Position numbers and translations under genes: made by a program. Below, piece after piece: positions 1 through 14,837 of a DNA stretch of 64,000 nt. Location: the NCBI GenBank assembly GCA_963978545.1, contig OZ021724.1, positions 29,315,933 to 29,379,932 on the forward strand. Direction: 5' to 3'. The DNA is from Linyphia triangularis (taxonomy: Eukaryota > Arthropoda > Arachnida > Araneae > Linyphiidae). Position 1 is the stretch's first letter. Every line of letters begins with the position of its first letter. Below the pieces are notes generated by a model. That model saw nothing but the letters and a program-made list of their open reading frames with translations, made no database searches and was not told the origin of the DNA.

Positions 1-1625
<1,625 letters not shown>

Positions 1626-1715
1626 CTTGTCCTTTAGCTCAGCGTTCGTCGCTACGTGGCCCGTGGGTCGCATCCAGCCGCCGCCACAGCTTATTTTGCG
1701 GCCCTCCTGCCGAAA
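1626..1715 (+). repeat. Possible tRNA-derived SINE relic
   Basis: A GC-rich island in AT-rich DNA. An A-box-like TTTAGCTCAGCG lies at 1633-1644. A B-box-like GGGTCGCATCC lies at 1665-1675, two mismatches from GGTTCGAATCC. The spacing between them is tRNA-like. The acceptor stem does not pair, so this is not a functional tRNA. The GGCCCGTGGGTCGC core also resembles ends of some hAT-type elements, which is the main alternative. Confidence 0.3.
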
Positions 1716-3454
1716 AAGAGGAAGAAGGGGAAAAAAATTTCAGCATGAAATTTTAAAAATATTACTTTAATATATTCACAGTTTTATCCCAAATGGTATG
1801 TGTTTACTAGAAGTCCATTTAGTGTTCCACAATAAGATGACCGGAGCATATATTGCAATTTATTTATAAAATTTCTAAAAAAATTTCATTTAATTCCAAA
1901 AAATATATAAAAAAAACTTATTAATTATTATTACATGTTTTTTAAAAGTATGAATTATAGGTGACTTCGTCTCGTCTCATTACATTCTCTGATATCATGA
2001 AAAGTCTTTTATATCGTGGACTTCATTAAAGTACTTTTTAAAATTAAAACCCTTTCAAATACAGAGTACTATACAATCAATTGATCTTATTCTCTTGATA
2101 TTGTCTCCCAAAAAAGAATTTAAGTGATAAAATTCTCCTACGGTTCTTTTACTTTAGAAAGAGTACTCAGAATTTCTATTTAAACGTAAAGGTAGTTTTA
2201 AAGGGTGCTAACTGTACACTTTTCGAGTAAACTTTCACTTCTAGTAGATGTGACTCGAATATGTATTTTAAAATCAGGAAACTGACTTGGTATTTTTTAC
2301 TGTCTTTACAATATACTAACGCCTTTTTAATTAGCTCTTAAATCACTTTACCAAAAAAAAACCAACATATTTCTTGATTTCTCAGTTAAAAAATATGTGA
2401 TGTTGAAACGCATATATCTGTAAAAAATCCTTTTGGTACAAAGCTAATATGGGCTTAGGAGGTACCTGAAACAATAAATGGCTGTTTTACGAAAACTGAG
2501 TTGTACATTTAAGTGCCTTTGTAGGAATTTCATTCAATGAATATGTTCATTCATTCATATGTTAATTCATTCATTCAATTCTATATATTCTGTCTGAATT
2601 GCTACATTGTCGTACATCCACATATTTAGGAAATACACTTATACTAATACCTCAAAATTGAACTTTAGTTTAGAGAAAATATTGCTTAAATTTTCAGTCT
2701 AAAATATCAATTAAATAAAATTCTCAGTAAGTTAAATTAAACTATTAAAATGTTAAACTTAAATATAAAACTGCATTGAAAAGTACCGTCGGTGTGGGAC
2801 CTCACCAATCATGATGAGTGATTTTTTTCAAAATTTAGTGAGGAAAGCTCCTTTAGTTCAATTACATAATTATTTCAATTTTACAGGAGGCTGAAAAAAT
2901 AAATATAGGGTTAATGCATAGAAAAGGCACATTTTAATAATAACAATCTGCCGTACGGAAGCCTAACTACAATAAAATTGTTGTTCCTTTTCATATAGAA
3001 AGGTTTTAATTGCACTTTATTACGTGTTCGCAAACATTTTACTTTTACGTCGTTGTTCCAACAAAAAAGCGATGTGTTCTTACCCAGCCATAATTCGAGG
3101 AACCTACTTTGTCCATAGCTTGTATTTACTAAAATCATGCTGAAATTAAAATAAATAATAAATGAATGTCCTCATTTTTGGTTGAAACATTTTTTGAATT
3201 GCTGGACGTTAAAAGGGAACTTCTTACAGATTCAAGTTTTACAGGAGAAAGAACAAACTGTTCGGCTTCAAATAGAGACCAACATCAAATTGAAACATTT
3301 TGAGGCTACCACAGTAGTAGTTGTAGTAGTAATACACCCGTAAAAAGGAACATAGAAATCTGATTTCATATTCCATCGATGCTTCTGTTTTAGTATTTAT
3401 AAAAAAAGTGAAGAAAAGGAAGTTCATTGGAAATTCAGAAATCCTCTTTTAGCA
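1716..3454. other. AT-rich non-genic stretch with ATTC-rich patch
   Basis: No gene seen. At 2530-2580 there is a patch of imperfect ATTC repeats (CATTCATTCAT motifs). The 75-residue minus frame at 2911-3138 has no recognisable domain and looks like chance. Confidence 0.5.
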
Positions 3455-3458
3455 TTAA

Positions 3459-3658
3459 CCCTCTAGGGGCCAGATTTTTTTTTTTTTTTGGTCTTAAGAC
3501 TGTTGAAACAATACACAAAAAAATCGTAAGTGCCTATTTAATTAATTAAAAAAAAAATTGTAGCATGTATGCAACATCATGTGCTAAAGAAGATTTTTTT
3601 CCCTAAGATTTCTCCTCGATAAGTTGTTTAACATATATTCTAAACTATGCTTTAGAGG
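3459..3658. repeat. Possible piggyBac-like MITE
   Basis: TTAA at 3455-3458 is followed by CCCTCTAGGGGCCAG. GGTTAA at 3657-3662 mirrors it, with inner sequence CTTTAGAG. The ends agree only over roughly the first ten bases, so the inverted repeat is short. A TTAA target with CCC...GGG ends is the piggyBac signature. The interior is AT-rich and non-coding. The call is weak without family copies. Confidence 0.3.
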
Positions 3659-3784
3659 TTAAGTGATTCATTTATAGCTTGAGTAAGATTTTGGACAACT
3701 CCTCTACTAAATGCACTAAAAATTCATAGTAGCATTCTCACACCTACTAATCACCCATTAAAAAAACATCCTCGTTAGAAGCGT

Positions 3785-4130
3785 GAGAAACTCATCACCA
3801 ATTCAACTCATGTTCAAAGAGGCGGCATACCGCTCACAATCCCAAGCCATTCCTATGTTCTGGAAAAGGGACTCTATGCAAATACCGGAGGTGAGAGATG
3901 TCGGAAGCATTGTTTCTGAACCTAATGAAAGGGTCACGATGTAAAAGGGGTGCAATTCGTGAGATGGGAGCTGCGTGAAAATGGGGCTTCACAATTTATT
4001 TGTGATCAGTAATTCGCTAATGAGGGGGTCTGCTGCCCGGGTGGGCTTCAGCCCCGGGGCTATCCAGTCGAGGCATCGTTTGGCTACTGATGGATCGATC
4101 ATTCTTTTAAGCTAGCTCACGTACATTCAG
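3785..4130. other. GC-elevated non-repetitive island
   Basis: Clearly richer in G+C than its flanks. It holds balanced-composition DNA and a short GC-rich core at 4028-4066 (GCCCGGGTGGGC and CCCCGGGGC). No long frame is open. It could be a conserved regulatory element or an old insertion; no motif decides. Confidence 0.25.
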
Positions 4131-4277
4131 GTATTTAGTCTCACGTGCTAAGGAACGTTTGCAAAGGTTGAGGGATGGATGACTATTATTTCCGTCTGTT
4201 CGGATATTTTTGTTCGATTTTTATGCTGTTGCGCTTTGAATTCAGTCTCCTGTTCATCAATAAATACCTAAGACTGA

Positions 4278-4340
4278 ACTCGTGGCTCTGAAGCAGAATG
4301 TTCGTCTACTATACTTGAGAACTCGGTTTCGATTCCCAGC
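4278..4340 (+). repeat. Decayed tRNA-like (SINE head) relic
   Basis: Reads like a degraded tRNA: an A-box-like start (GTGGCTCTGAAGCAG), an anticodon-arm-like middle, and GGTTTCGATTCC near 4325-4336. The last is a B box (GGTTCGANNCC) carrying one extra T. The T-arm and acceptor stem do not pair well, so it is not a functional tRNA. No target duplication was found. Confidence 0.35.
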
Positions 4341-7300
4341 GTGAAGGTGTTCTTATTCTAAATTAAAATATCATAATAAATTAATGATTCATTTATTATG
4401 TCAAAAATTAGTGTTCTGACAAATAGTCTTAAGACGATTGGCTAGGGTGTTTTCCTGGTGAAGTTTTCGCGTTTTCTCCCATTCAAAAGGCAAATCCAGT
4501 GTAGTTCTGCTTGAAAGATTTCTCTTTTAAATCCGAGATACTTAATAGTCCAGACGCTGGAAAGATACTTTGGTGCAGCATAGCCTTACGTAGAACTTGC
4601 GGCAGAAAGAATCCGTTTCAATCATCTAAATACCCTGCGCTAGACGGATTTTTCAACTGTATGTTATAGTAATAAATTGTGTCTATAGACGGTGTTTTCG
4701 TAAAGTATTGAAGGAAAAAAAAAATACTGTATCTACCTGGCGGTAATTTTCTGACTTTTCTCCCAATCGAGACGCAATTACGATACACTTTAAAAACTCC
4801 CTGAAATATGTTCCCTTAAATAAAGGGGTTCATTTCCTACTTGGTATGTTTTTATTTGTATGTATGTTGTGGTAACATAGCTCTTGTATAGACCATTCTC
4901 CAGGAAAATTCAATGTATTAATAGTCAGAGCTTTATTTTAAAACAGAGTTCAATAAAAATATGCTAAGGTGTACTAAATAAGCTTTTTTTTTTTATTATT
5001 ATTGCATGTGTGGGAATGAAATTGGCACTTCATTGTGGTCGATATCAAAGCTGAAATCTTACTCTCCAATTTTTAAACCATAGTACCAGTGTGAGGACTT
5101 GTTCAACTCGATAGATCTAAAATGCGGTGGCCCGCATTCTGCAATTTCTTCTCGACTGTATCCAAAACTACCAATCGACAAATTACAAGACCTTTATCTT
5201 TTTGACTATTGTAGCCGGTATCAGATTTTATAATAAAAAATATTTGATCATTAGTTTGTGCGTAAATGCACCCTGATTGAAACTGCGCCAATGTTCACTA
5301 ATTTAAAATAATCATATGAAGTATAAAAGGGTCAATGTCCGCTTGATACTAATGAACAGGAAAAATATGGAATACGAACATTTGTTTTATTTCAATCATT
5401 CGCATTATTATTTTGCAGTAATTTGTAGACTCAACTTAAAATCCTCAAATTGAACATTGACGTGCAGTAATTCGTTTGGCACGGATTTTCCTCTTTCTTC
5501 ATTTCTTTCAAAAGGTAACAATTTATACTTTAAAACACCATCAAAATATTCCTACTTGTGTTTCCTTGCACTAAATATTCACCTCCTATTGCGAATCTTT
5601 GCAAAGAATTCTTTAAAACATAGAAAACCACCATTTATAACAATTTACTCCAATCCCTGGTAGAACTATTAGCCAAACAAAGTACCCTTAAGAAGATTCC
5701 AAGTGCCGTTTTATACATTTCGAATCACTCCGGACTCGGTTCAAAACAACACGAGCTCAATTTCGGCATCTTTGTCTATTTTTAAGGCTCAACCAGGGGG
5801 GGTAAGGCACCCTACTATAGGTGCCCCAGCAGGAGTGCCAGCCTTACAGTTTCCTCATTCAAAATGACCGCTACAAGGCAATTCACGGACACATAACGTC
5901 TTTTTCCTGAAGTCAGATCTCTCGACTTTATTTCCATTCTGTCTTGCTGCGTTGGGGCCTCTTCTAGCAAAATGCCTTATTTATTGGTTCGAGGCCTGTT
6001 CTGCCGTCCCATCTGGAGTTGGGAAAGAATACCATGTTGTGTTCTTAGCTTCCGTATTGCCTCGTTAGAGAATGGTGGGGGTTGAATGTGTGCGTTTCTT
6101 CGGGTTCAGTCACCCTCGTATCTCACTGGTTATTTTCCACAATTCATTTTATAAGATGCAATGCCCTCATCTAGAAATACTACCCCAAACCAATATCGTA
6201 TGAACTAAAAAAATTAAAGCACTTTAGTCTATAGAGGAGAATATTCCTTCTCATTTCGATGAAGTATTAAAATCATTTCCACGAATTGATGTTCCTCGAT
6301 ATTTTTGGGGAAGATTTCTTACAATATATTAAGGGGTAATTTTTAGTTTAGTTTTTTTATATATATATTTAAAAAAATTGAATTTCCCATGGATTTTTCT
6401 TTGATTTACAGTTTCCATTAGCTACTTTTCCTAATTCCTATTAGTACTATTAAACAATAAACACTTTTCTTAACTTTCCTATTCTTTTATTAAAGTATTT
6501 GGGGAAAATAATATTTTAGTAAAGTTTTAAATGTTTTGGATTTTTGCAGAACATTGGAAGGTTTTCTGATTTTTTTTAAAAACTTCAATTTCTAATTTTA
6601 ATTTAATGCATCAATTAAAAAAATTTACAGACTTTTCAATGTTTTCAAAAAATTTGCAAGGACTTGAGATAGAGTAAGCTTCAAAATTGTTCAACAAATT
6701 TCTGTGGCATTAAGCATATTTTTCTTTTCTACTTCCGTCAACGCGTTCAGTGTCGGTAAAATTAAAAGGCGTTCTTAAACGCGTTATGTATATACACAAC
6801 TTTATTTTTTTAATTACGATTGAAATGTCCAGAATATTTCCAAATGTTTTGAAATTTCTCCTCCAAATGATTTTCCAACTTATAGAATTTCATTTGTTGC
6901 ACTTCAAAATTTAAAACAACACATTCAAAAATAACATTTTTCAAGAAAATTTTGATGAAAAACTTTAAAAAAAAGTTTTGCAGCTTTTTCTTAACTTAGT
7001 CTGTTAGGAAACAATTGTACAACTCCAGAAGAAGAAAAAATTCTCTCAACATTTGCTGTGATTGCTTTTGCATTAAGAATTACTTAAACTTCCTTCAATA
7101 CATCAGGATTAATTTTTTTTATATGTCGTTTTCTTTCATTCGCCATCATTCTATAATTATTACATTTTCAATAAATTCCTTTTGAAAAAGTTATCTTTGT
7201 AATGGAAAACTTTTGGTTAAACCTAGAAGTTATTTACATAAAATATTTTAAAGTGTTTAATTATAAATAAACAAATAAAAATACAATTGTAATTATTCTT

Positions 7301-7721
7301 TAGAAAAAAACAATTTTTTTATTTTTTTTTTGTAGAATAAAATTACAATTTTAAATTTTTCTTTAAAAAAAACTAATTGTTTTTGTGTTTTTTTAGAAAA
7401 AAAAACCACTTGGTTTGGTTTAAACCAGTTGGTTTAAACAATGTTTATCAACGGACTATCTATGGTTGGTTTTGGATAAAAATTTCACTCAAACGAAGTA
7501 TAGGGAGCAGATAAAGAAAATTTGGTGTATTAAATTAGTTATTAAAACAATGTATCTATTAAAGTTAATTAATAATAATAACAATTTAATTATTGGTATT
7601 AATTATTAAACATAAATATGAGAATAATAAAGTACATTGAATATTAACACTATTTAATTATTAAAATTAATTATTTCATTAATTATTGAATATTTTTGTT
7701 ATTAACAATAATTATTGAAAT
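4341..7721. other. Non-genic stretch, mostly AT-rich
   Basis: No supported gene. 5760-6120 is moderately GC-rich (with a G run near 5797), and 6330-7720 is very AT-rich, with many A and T runs and simple AAT/TTA tracts around 7560-7720. Short frames at 5103-5291 (minus) and 5457-5663 (plus) show no domain. Confidence 0.5.
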
Positions 7722-7898
7722 TTAATTGTTGATTATATTGAAAATTTGGGTCGGCATATATCTAAAATCACCGAAACTCCCGATACTGCTTCCCCCTATG
7801 GCAAACTTTCTGGCTGCGCCCTTTACTGCGTCAAACGTCGCTTCAAATGCGTCTTGCGCTTGGTTGTTATATGGAACAATGCTACAACTGCGTCTCAA
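7722..7898 (-). CDS. Candidate terminal exon or coding relic, unrecognised protein
   Basis: On the minus strand an acceptor-like pyrimidine run ending in CAG abuts an open frame of 58 codons plus a TAA stop. The predicted peptide has a balanced composition unlike its surroundings. It starts with Leu-Arg-Arg-Ser-Cys and contains DAFEATFDAVKGAARKFA and a Gly/Ser stretch (GGSSIGSFGDF). The segment is about half G+C inside DNA that is mostly A+T, and codon third positions vary freely. Two plus-strand frames are also open here, so the openness may reflect composition alone. I do not recognise the family. No partner exon was identified upstream (higher coordinates), and the boundary is inferred only from the acceptor-like sequence. 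It could be a last exon, a retrocopy fragment or chance. Confidence 0.25.
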   Translation of the reverse strand: MRRSCSIVPYNNQAQDAFEATFDAVKGAARKFAIGGSSIGSFGDFRYMPTQIFNIINN

Positions 7899-10800
7899 CT
7901 GGGAGAAAACCTTTAGCCTCGTGGTCTAACAATAAAATAGTTGCTTTCTGTCACAATCAATCATTAGTCATTTTAGAAATCAGATTGTGGAGCTTCATTC
8001 CTACAGCTTTAAGAATGAAATGCGGGTATTCTGCATTTAAACATCAAGTCCAGTCTATTACCATGAACAGCGGCGCAAATTATTGGGTGTAAAGGGACAC
8101 TTTTAGAAGGTTTTTGATTATTATTTGGAACAGTTGGAATAATAATGCCGTACTATTACTTCAATCTTCATTACTGAAAATAACATCATGGTTTCTTTTT
8201 TTTTACATTTTCTCTTTTACTAAAACTCTGCGATTTTCGTCTGTTAGGCTGCATAAAAAGTGTGATGCATTTTAGAACGTCATCTGCTTTTTTTTCACTA
8301 AGCAAACGAGATATAAGCATTTGTCTCTAATAAAATATTGGGAACATGAGCAAAAGTGAAAAAAATCCCTTTTGTAAATAATTAGAACTCTTTTCGAAGT
8401 TTTCGATTCAATTAAGAACAAAACAATTGTACTCTGATCAAAACGAGAAATTTAAAATTCTATTTTTTAGATAGATTCTACTAAAGTAGGTGACGAATTT
8501 CACATGCGAAGTGCGAATTTTGTTTCAAATAAGGAATTATCAAATCAGCCAACACCCATTAAACCATTTGTGAAACATAACAAAACATAAATCGTAATTC
8601 TCAGTGTAATATTACCAAAAGTACATTAACTTTAGATGAGTTAGCATAAAACAAGCCTTCTCAACGATTTAGCATATTCCAAAAATCAATCCATTTTTCG
8701 ATCTGATCTTAATCATCTTTAACCACGACTAACATCATCGCAAAACCAAATCAAGAAATCTTCCATCTTTTCTTTATGTTCAGGTTCTATATTATGTTCT
8801 TATCATTGAAATCTAAGTTATTCTTCCAAAGCTTCTATTCCACTTATAAGAACCTCAATATCTCGTGGCATATGGTAAGGAATAGTAACTAATTCCTGGA
8901 AGTTTTGAGGAATACTGCTTTTCATCAAATCAATAGTCAGGTTGTTTATTTTTATGTAGATAAATAGAGGAGAATTAAAAGTTATTCCATCTCTCAAATG
9001 AATTAACGAATTCAAGTTTTGGGACTACATGTCAAACGTTTACTCTATTCCATCGAATTTACTTTTTGATTGGTTGAATTGTTTTTGAGGAAATTTTTTT
9101 TTAACTTCACCAAAGTAAATTTAGTTTACATCTTTATATGGTGTATTGAAATTACAAAGACAAGAACTAAAATTATCACGTTTAAAAAATATACTTGTTT
9201 AACATCATTAATTTGCAAGATTTAAATGTTTTTTAATCGTGTTTTTTGTATGAAATGTGTATAAAAGATGATTAAGACAATGCTTATAGGGATGAATAAG
9301 GCATAAAATAAAATACGAAAAAAATTGTAATGAAAACTTAAAATTTTTCTTTTCGGTAGTATTTTGGACCTCTTTAATAATATTTTAGACAAATTAAATA
9401 CCAGCATTTGAAACCAAGTTGGTTGACTTTATCAATAATCCGATATAGTGTGTGTAATAGATTATGGATATACAACACAGTTTCTAAAAAGAATTATTTT
9501 AAGCGAATTAATGTAATTATTTAAATCTTCATTTAAATATAATTAACTTAATGAAACGCATTTACTTTGCCCTAATGTCGTAATCCTTCACATTCGACTT
9601 TGATGGCACAATATATTTAGGAATCCATAAAAGAAAATTCTCATACATTGAAATGGCGTAGAATTTTTGCAAATAATTACCCTATAATAATCGTTTTAAA
9701 GTTATGCTTTACTACTGTTCAGCTGAGCATCATAAATATCCCGTTCTCTCTTCTCAAATCTCTCCTATAATTTATATTTTGAGGACATATAAAACGGCAT
9801 AACAGGAAAAGAAAAGCGCTTAGTCATTGCTTCTATTAAAATATTTCTAGCATTGAATCTCCATACTTACTTACGTTGCTCAAAACGCACCATCGCTAGA
9901 AATTATTCACAGCCATTGACGCATATTTGGATTGTTATGAAAGGTGTCTAGCGCCATAAGTTATTTTGCACAGTAGTACTCAAGACTTAATGATACGTTG
10001 TCTCTGAAATAAAGGTCGTCCCACCAGCTCTTATAATTATTACTTAATGACTATTTTTTAAGTCTATAGACACGTCAGCTTTAAGCGAAATTGAAAAGGA
10101 AAATATTTATTTTTTATACCTTATCCATAAATTAGCCGACGCTTAGCCAATATTTGAAATGACTGTCAAAAAAGGAACGTCGGCGACACGAAAGAATTTC
10201 GCGCGGGCTTGGAATTCAGTCGCAATGTGTTTTCATTATGCAAATTCGAAAGCTTTCGTGGAGAAGTTAGGAATGCCGAACCTGGCTGTTTTTCTTCGAA
10301 TTACCGAACGATTTCGCGCGAGACTCTACCATTATCTTCGCATTTCGTTTCATTTCTAAAATGTCGTGTCTTAACCCTTGGACGTGTCAGGCACGCCCTA
10401 TGAACTTTCGGCGGTTACTTTCAAATTCGGTCTTATTTTTTTTAATGAAATACGAATTTAATGTATAATGCCGCCATTTTATTATTAATAGGAATCAATA
10501 TAAAAATGTTATTGGCAATGGGAGTGACCTAACTTGACCTGAAGCATGCTTAGGAAGGATACAAGTATTTAGATTCGTCTCGGAATTAGAGTAGCGGTTC
10601 GTGCACTACAGCCAGTGCAGCCGGACTGCATCTAAATTTATTAGTTCAAAACTAAAATTATCTATTTTACAATTTTCTAAAAGGAAGATACAATTTCTAC
10701 GGTAAACGTAAAAAAAAAATCAATCCTGTAAACAGCAAACTTCTTGGCTCTAATACTCAATTCACGAAGGGGGGAAAGCGTTTCCAATCAAGGTAATCTT

Positions 10801-12694
10801 CCTCCGAACGGCAGCCATGTGTTTCTGAAACTCTTTTCGACTGCGACGTTGTCATGCGTCGTTATGGTAACAAATGGAATCCAATAGTCTCCCCTCCACT
10901 TAATATATAGCGAGGCAGCCACATCAGCGAATTTCCGACTTCGGCTGCCTTTGAAAATATCTGCTTTAAAATAATCTCTAGATGGAATTTTTACAAGGTA
11001 ATGGTGTCATCTGAAGACTAGAAGTTATTTTATTAGTTTGAGTTCTACTTTGTTTTGAAAATAAATTTGTATATTTTAAACTCATTATCTAAAAAATCGT
11101 GTTTTTGGCACGTGAAACTTCATTTAAACAGTGATAATTGAAGTTTGATATAATCTTTTTGAAAAATGATTTGCGAATTAAAATTTGCATTAACTGTTAG
11201 ATGTTTTGAACCTCAGTCATATTGATTGGAAAAGAAAATGAATTTTACTAGATTTTTAAATGCAAAAGTTTTTAGAAAAATTGAAATTTTTTTTTACTTT
11301 CAATCTTTAAAAAAATTCTATTAAAAAAACTAAATATTCTAGAGAATAGATGGAATGTCATAACATTAAGAATGATATTACGAACAATTTCCAACCATAA
11401 TTTCTTTACTTGGCCCCATAAAACTCGAGTAATCACTGTTCAAAAATAAGCTAATGAGTTTAAATTGTCGATGGTATAAATATTATAACGTGTTAAATGT
11501 AAATTAGTTAATTAATTTTTTAATCAAACTGAATTTTTTTTTTCATTTAAACATCATTACTAATTATATACTTTTAACTGCAAAAAAAATCCGATTTTTT
11601 AAATGATAATTAAAAAAAAAAAAAATTTAAAAATCAAGTGCAATTGTTTGTACATGATTGTGGAAGGTGTGTGTGTGGTTAGAGAAGGGGGGGGAGTAGT
11701 ATGTTTCCGGCTGCACAAACATTTTCGACCATGTGCCACCACTGCGAAATTAATTGGTTGTAAAGAATATTCTATGTCTACATGCGATGTATATTGTATA
11801 GATATAAAATAATCATGAATTTGTAACCGGTTGAAGTAAATACGTTTACCAAATATGTCATAACTTAATAAATAATTAGCTTTATTTTTATTTAGTGCCC
11901 CTCTGCTCTTTCATTTTTATTGAGGAAGAATGCAGACAATTTCATCTCTCTGGCGGAAACTATTCCCATCTTTTAAAGTGACCTAGTTGGAGCTAAATAT
12001 TACGCCCTCAGTTATATAATATGTATTGCCAACTTGGCTGAAAATATGCGAATATTTTTCGCCAACGTTGGGAAATAGTCTTCACCGTTGCTCATTGAAA
12101 ATTAAAGAGCGGTGTGTTACCAAATAAAAAAAGAATGCTCACTATGTAGCAAGTTATGACATTATTTGGCCACCGAATTTAGTTCAAATCATTCAAAGTC
12201 GAATTTTGAACAGTTGATAAAAGTTTCTGCCATTTTTGCTCCGTCATTCATAATCCATTAACTTTTCTCCACATTTTACAAAAAATTCAGAATGATGTTC
12301 AATAGGGTACCTAAACTTGCAATCATCTCTCTGACTTTAACTTTTGAGTCTAACTTTAAACACTTTTAGTGTTTTCAAGTAACGATATCCTCTACTTGTG
12401 GCAGTTTGCCCCTCATTCACGTTTGATATTTTTGCATTCCCAATCTGCGCTACTGAACTACAAAATTTGCGAAAGTTTTCTTTGACGAATTCAAAGAACG
12501 TGTGTATTTAAATTATAATAAATATTTTTTCAATGGGTCCATCTAACTTAAGATTTTCAGCTGTCAATATCTGAATAAAATACAAATGTTTCAACAAATA
12601 TTTTATTAAATGTCAAATACGCTTCACTGATTGCTCATAAGTTTCCCTTTCATTAGGTTAAATACAAACTTTTAACCTACTTCGGACATACTCA
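7899..12694. other. Non-genic stretch, AT-rich with small GC patches
   Basis: No supported gene. 10150-10420 has higher GC and CpG, with two overlapping open plus frames that carry no domain. TTAACCCTTGG at 10371 resembles a piggyBac-type end, but no partner end was found. 10560-10640 looks faintly tRNA-like (GGTTCGTGCACTACAG). 11200-11640 is full of A/T runs. Confidence 0.45.
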
Positions 12695-12905
12695 ACCTTG
12701 CCTTTTCGAAGAAAATTCCAATTGACAATCAATTCCTTTTCCACCTCAAAATTACTGCCCTACATTCATCATTTAACTTTTTAGTTTCCCAATAATTATG
12801 GAAATGGTTAAATCTCATCTTTTGATAAAAGAAGGGTTGATTTTAATTCCTCAAAGCAATGACTTCTAAATATGATAAGTGAGATGGATACCCATCAGAG
12901 ATCGA
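12695..12905 (+). repeat. Diverged dispersed repeat, copy 1
   Basis: Aligns in the same orientation with 14265-14470. Shared blocks include CTGCCCTACATTCA, the GAAGAA...ATTC block before it, GTTTCC after it, and GATAAAA.AAGGGTTGAT with AATTCCTC at the 3' side. Many substitutions and small gaps separate the copies. No terminal repeats or coding potential are visible. It is either an old local duplication or two copies of an unclassified interspersed repeat. Confidence 0.55.
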
Positions 12906-14264
12906 GTCTCTCATGGTGTCAAGAATAGAGGCAATATATTTTTTTAAATAACCAGTAATATTTAGAACCAAAAATTACTCTCGAATGTTGAATTGATTAT
13001 CACTGATACCAACTCATTTTACATATATGCTAAAAATATAAAAGAAATTGTCAAATGTGCGAATATATTGAAACACTAGACATATAATATACCTTCAAAG
13101 TACTTAACATATCACTGACTTGATAATGAGATATGAGATTCGAAACAGATTTTTAAACTTTTGTCAGCTATCGTTTTAGTGAACTATGATTTTAGTCTTA
13201 CATTCTTAATCAATCTTTTCCAAAGTTTTCACTGGCATATCAGTTGTTTAAATTAACGTCTCAAGACATTTTATTATGAAATTTTAATGTGTAATGTCTA
13301 ACATTCTTTGAAGAGACCCTTTTAAGAAGAATGCCTTAAGAAATATAAGAATGTAACTTTTTAGACCGACTTCCGAATTTTAGTTTATTGATTCCGATGG
13401 AGTAATTCATGAAACAATTGATAAACTCACGTTCCATCCGTTTTTCTCCTTGTTGCGGAAGCACTTCCGCATTCCAAAATATATTCATGCAGTCATTTTG
13501 TTACTGTCCTCATAACTCAAAAAGCTCTAAATCCGAGTTGTTTTTAAAATCCTTATTTTTATCCTGTTTTATCCATATTTTTATCTTGTTTATGGAAAAT
13601 ACGTATTTTTGTGTCCTTACATTGTTTTTATAGTATTAGATTTAGAGCCGTCAATTAACCAGCCTTATAACCACTAATCAGATAGGATTTTGTAAACAAA
13701 TATACATTTAAAAGACGAGTTTGGAGCCGATTCGATTGACTATTGCCTGTTTAAAAATTTACTCAAAGGCTGTACTGCACAGAAACATTGTAATTGCATA
13801 AGACTTTTTAAGCTATGGGGCTGTTGCAGTAGAGGAGCACTGTTGCACAATTGAACAAATGTATTTCGTACCGATATCATTTTCAACGCTTTTTGCTCAT
13901 TTTTTTAAGTTGCAATTGCGATTAGTAAATGTGCCACTAGAGCTGGTGAACACCTTTCACGATTATAACTCTAAAATAACTAAGCAGCGAGCACTGCACT
14001 GTACAAACTATGTAAGATAAAAATACTGCCGTTTCAAGGTACTTCAATTCCAAGGTACAACATGTTCCTCTATAGTTTACAGGAATTTGAGTCTTAAGTT
14101 TTAAATCTTCTAAATTATCTTTCAATGAATTATGACAGATAATAGTAATTACTATACGCGAGGATTAAATGCATAATTTAGTCGATGTTTAATAAACAAT
14201 ATTTCCTTGCATCATTTATGAACCAAATATCTCTGCAACCGACCACACCAACAAAAACTGTCTC

Positions 14265-14470
14265 AAGTACCACCGAAGAACATTCTGATTGCCAATCTAT
14301 TTTCTGGAACAAAATCGCTGCCCTACATTCACCACTCAACGTCTCCGTTTCCTGATAAAAGCTGCTATCGCATTTTTCACAGTCGATAAAATAAGGGTTG
14401 ATCAGGAATTCCTCTTAAAAGTCCCTTGATGGATCTTTACCAGAGTTCGTGCTGCAGTTATCCTCCCCCA
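14265..14470 (+). repeat. Diverged dispersed repeat, copy 2
   Basis: Partner of 12695-12905, in the same order and orientation, about 1.57 kb away. CTGCCCTACATTCA and AAGGGTTGAT are the best conserved blocks. Confidence 0.55.
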
Positions 14471-14810
14471 GGGCTGGTCATCCCAGAATACGAAGATGGC
14501 CCCAGCTCATCAGATAACAGGACTTGGCATCGATCCTAATGGGCAGTGTTTGGTCATCAGGGGTAGAAGGGGTCAAGTAGAGAGCAAACGTTGTATGAGG
14601 CGGAAGGGAAATGGCGATCGTACTGCTCTTGGATATCTCGAAAATTCGTGACTGTGTGGTACCATCAGAGATAGATCTTCTTCCGGGTAGAGTCGTATCC
14701 TATTTCAGGAGGGTTTGGATGTGGACTGAAGATTGTAGAGTGCTTTTGCGTTCATTATGGGGGTACAAGTAGTGTGGTATATCGAAGACTGTAATCGCTT
14801 CTATGATCGG
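14455..14810. other. GC-elevated island
   Basis: About 350 bp of balanced composition between AT-rich flanks, ending at a T run (14821-14837). Stops occur in every frame, so it is not an intact exon. It could be regulatory DNA or an old transposon fragment. Confidence 0.25.
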
Positions 14811-14837
14811 TCCTTGTGCTTTTTTTTTTTTTTTTTT

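Noticed and set aside
10371..10385. TTAACCCTTGG as a piggyBac-type end
   Set aside because: No matching GGGTTAA-type end was found within a plausible distance.
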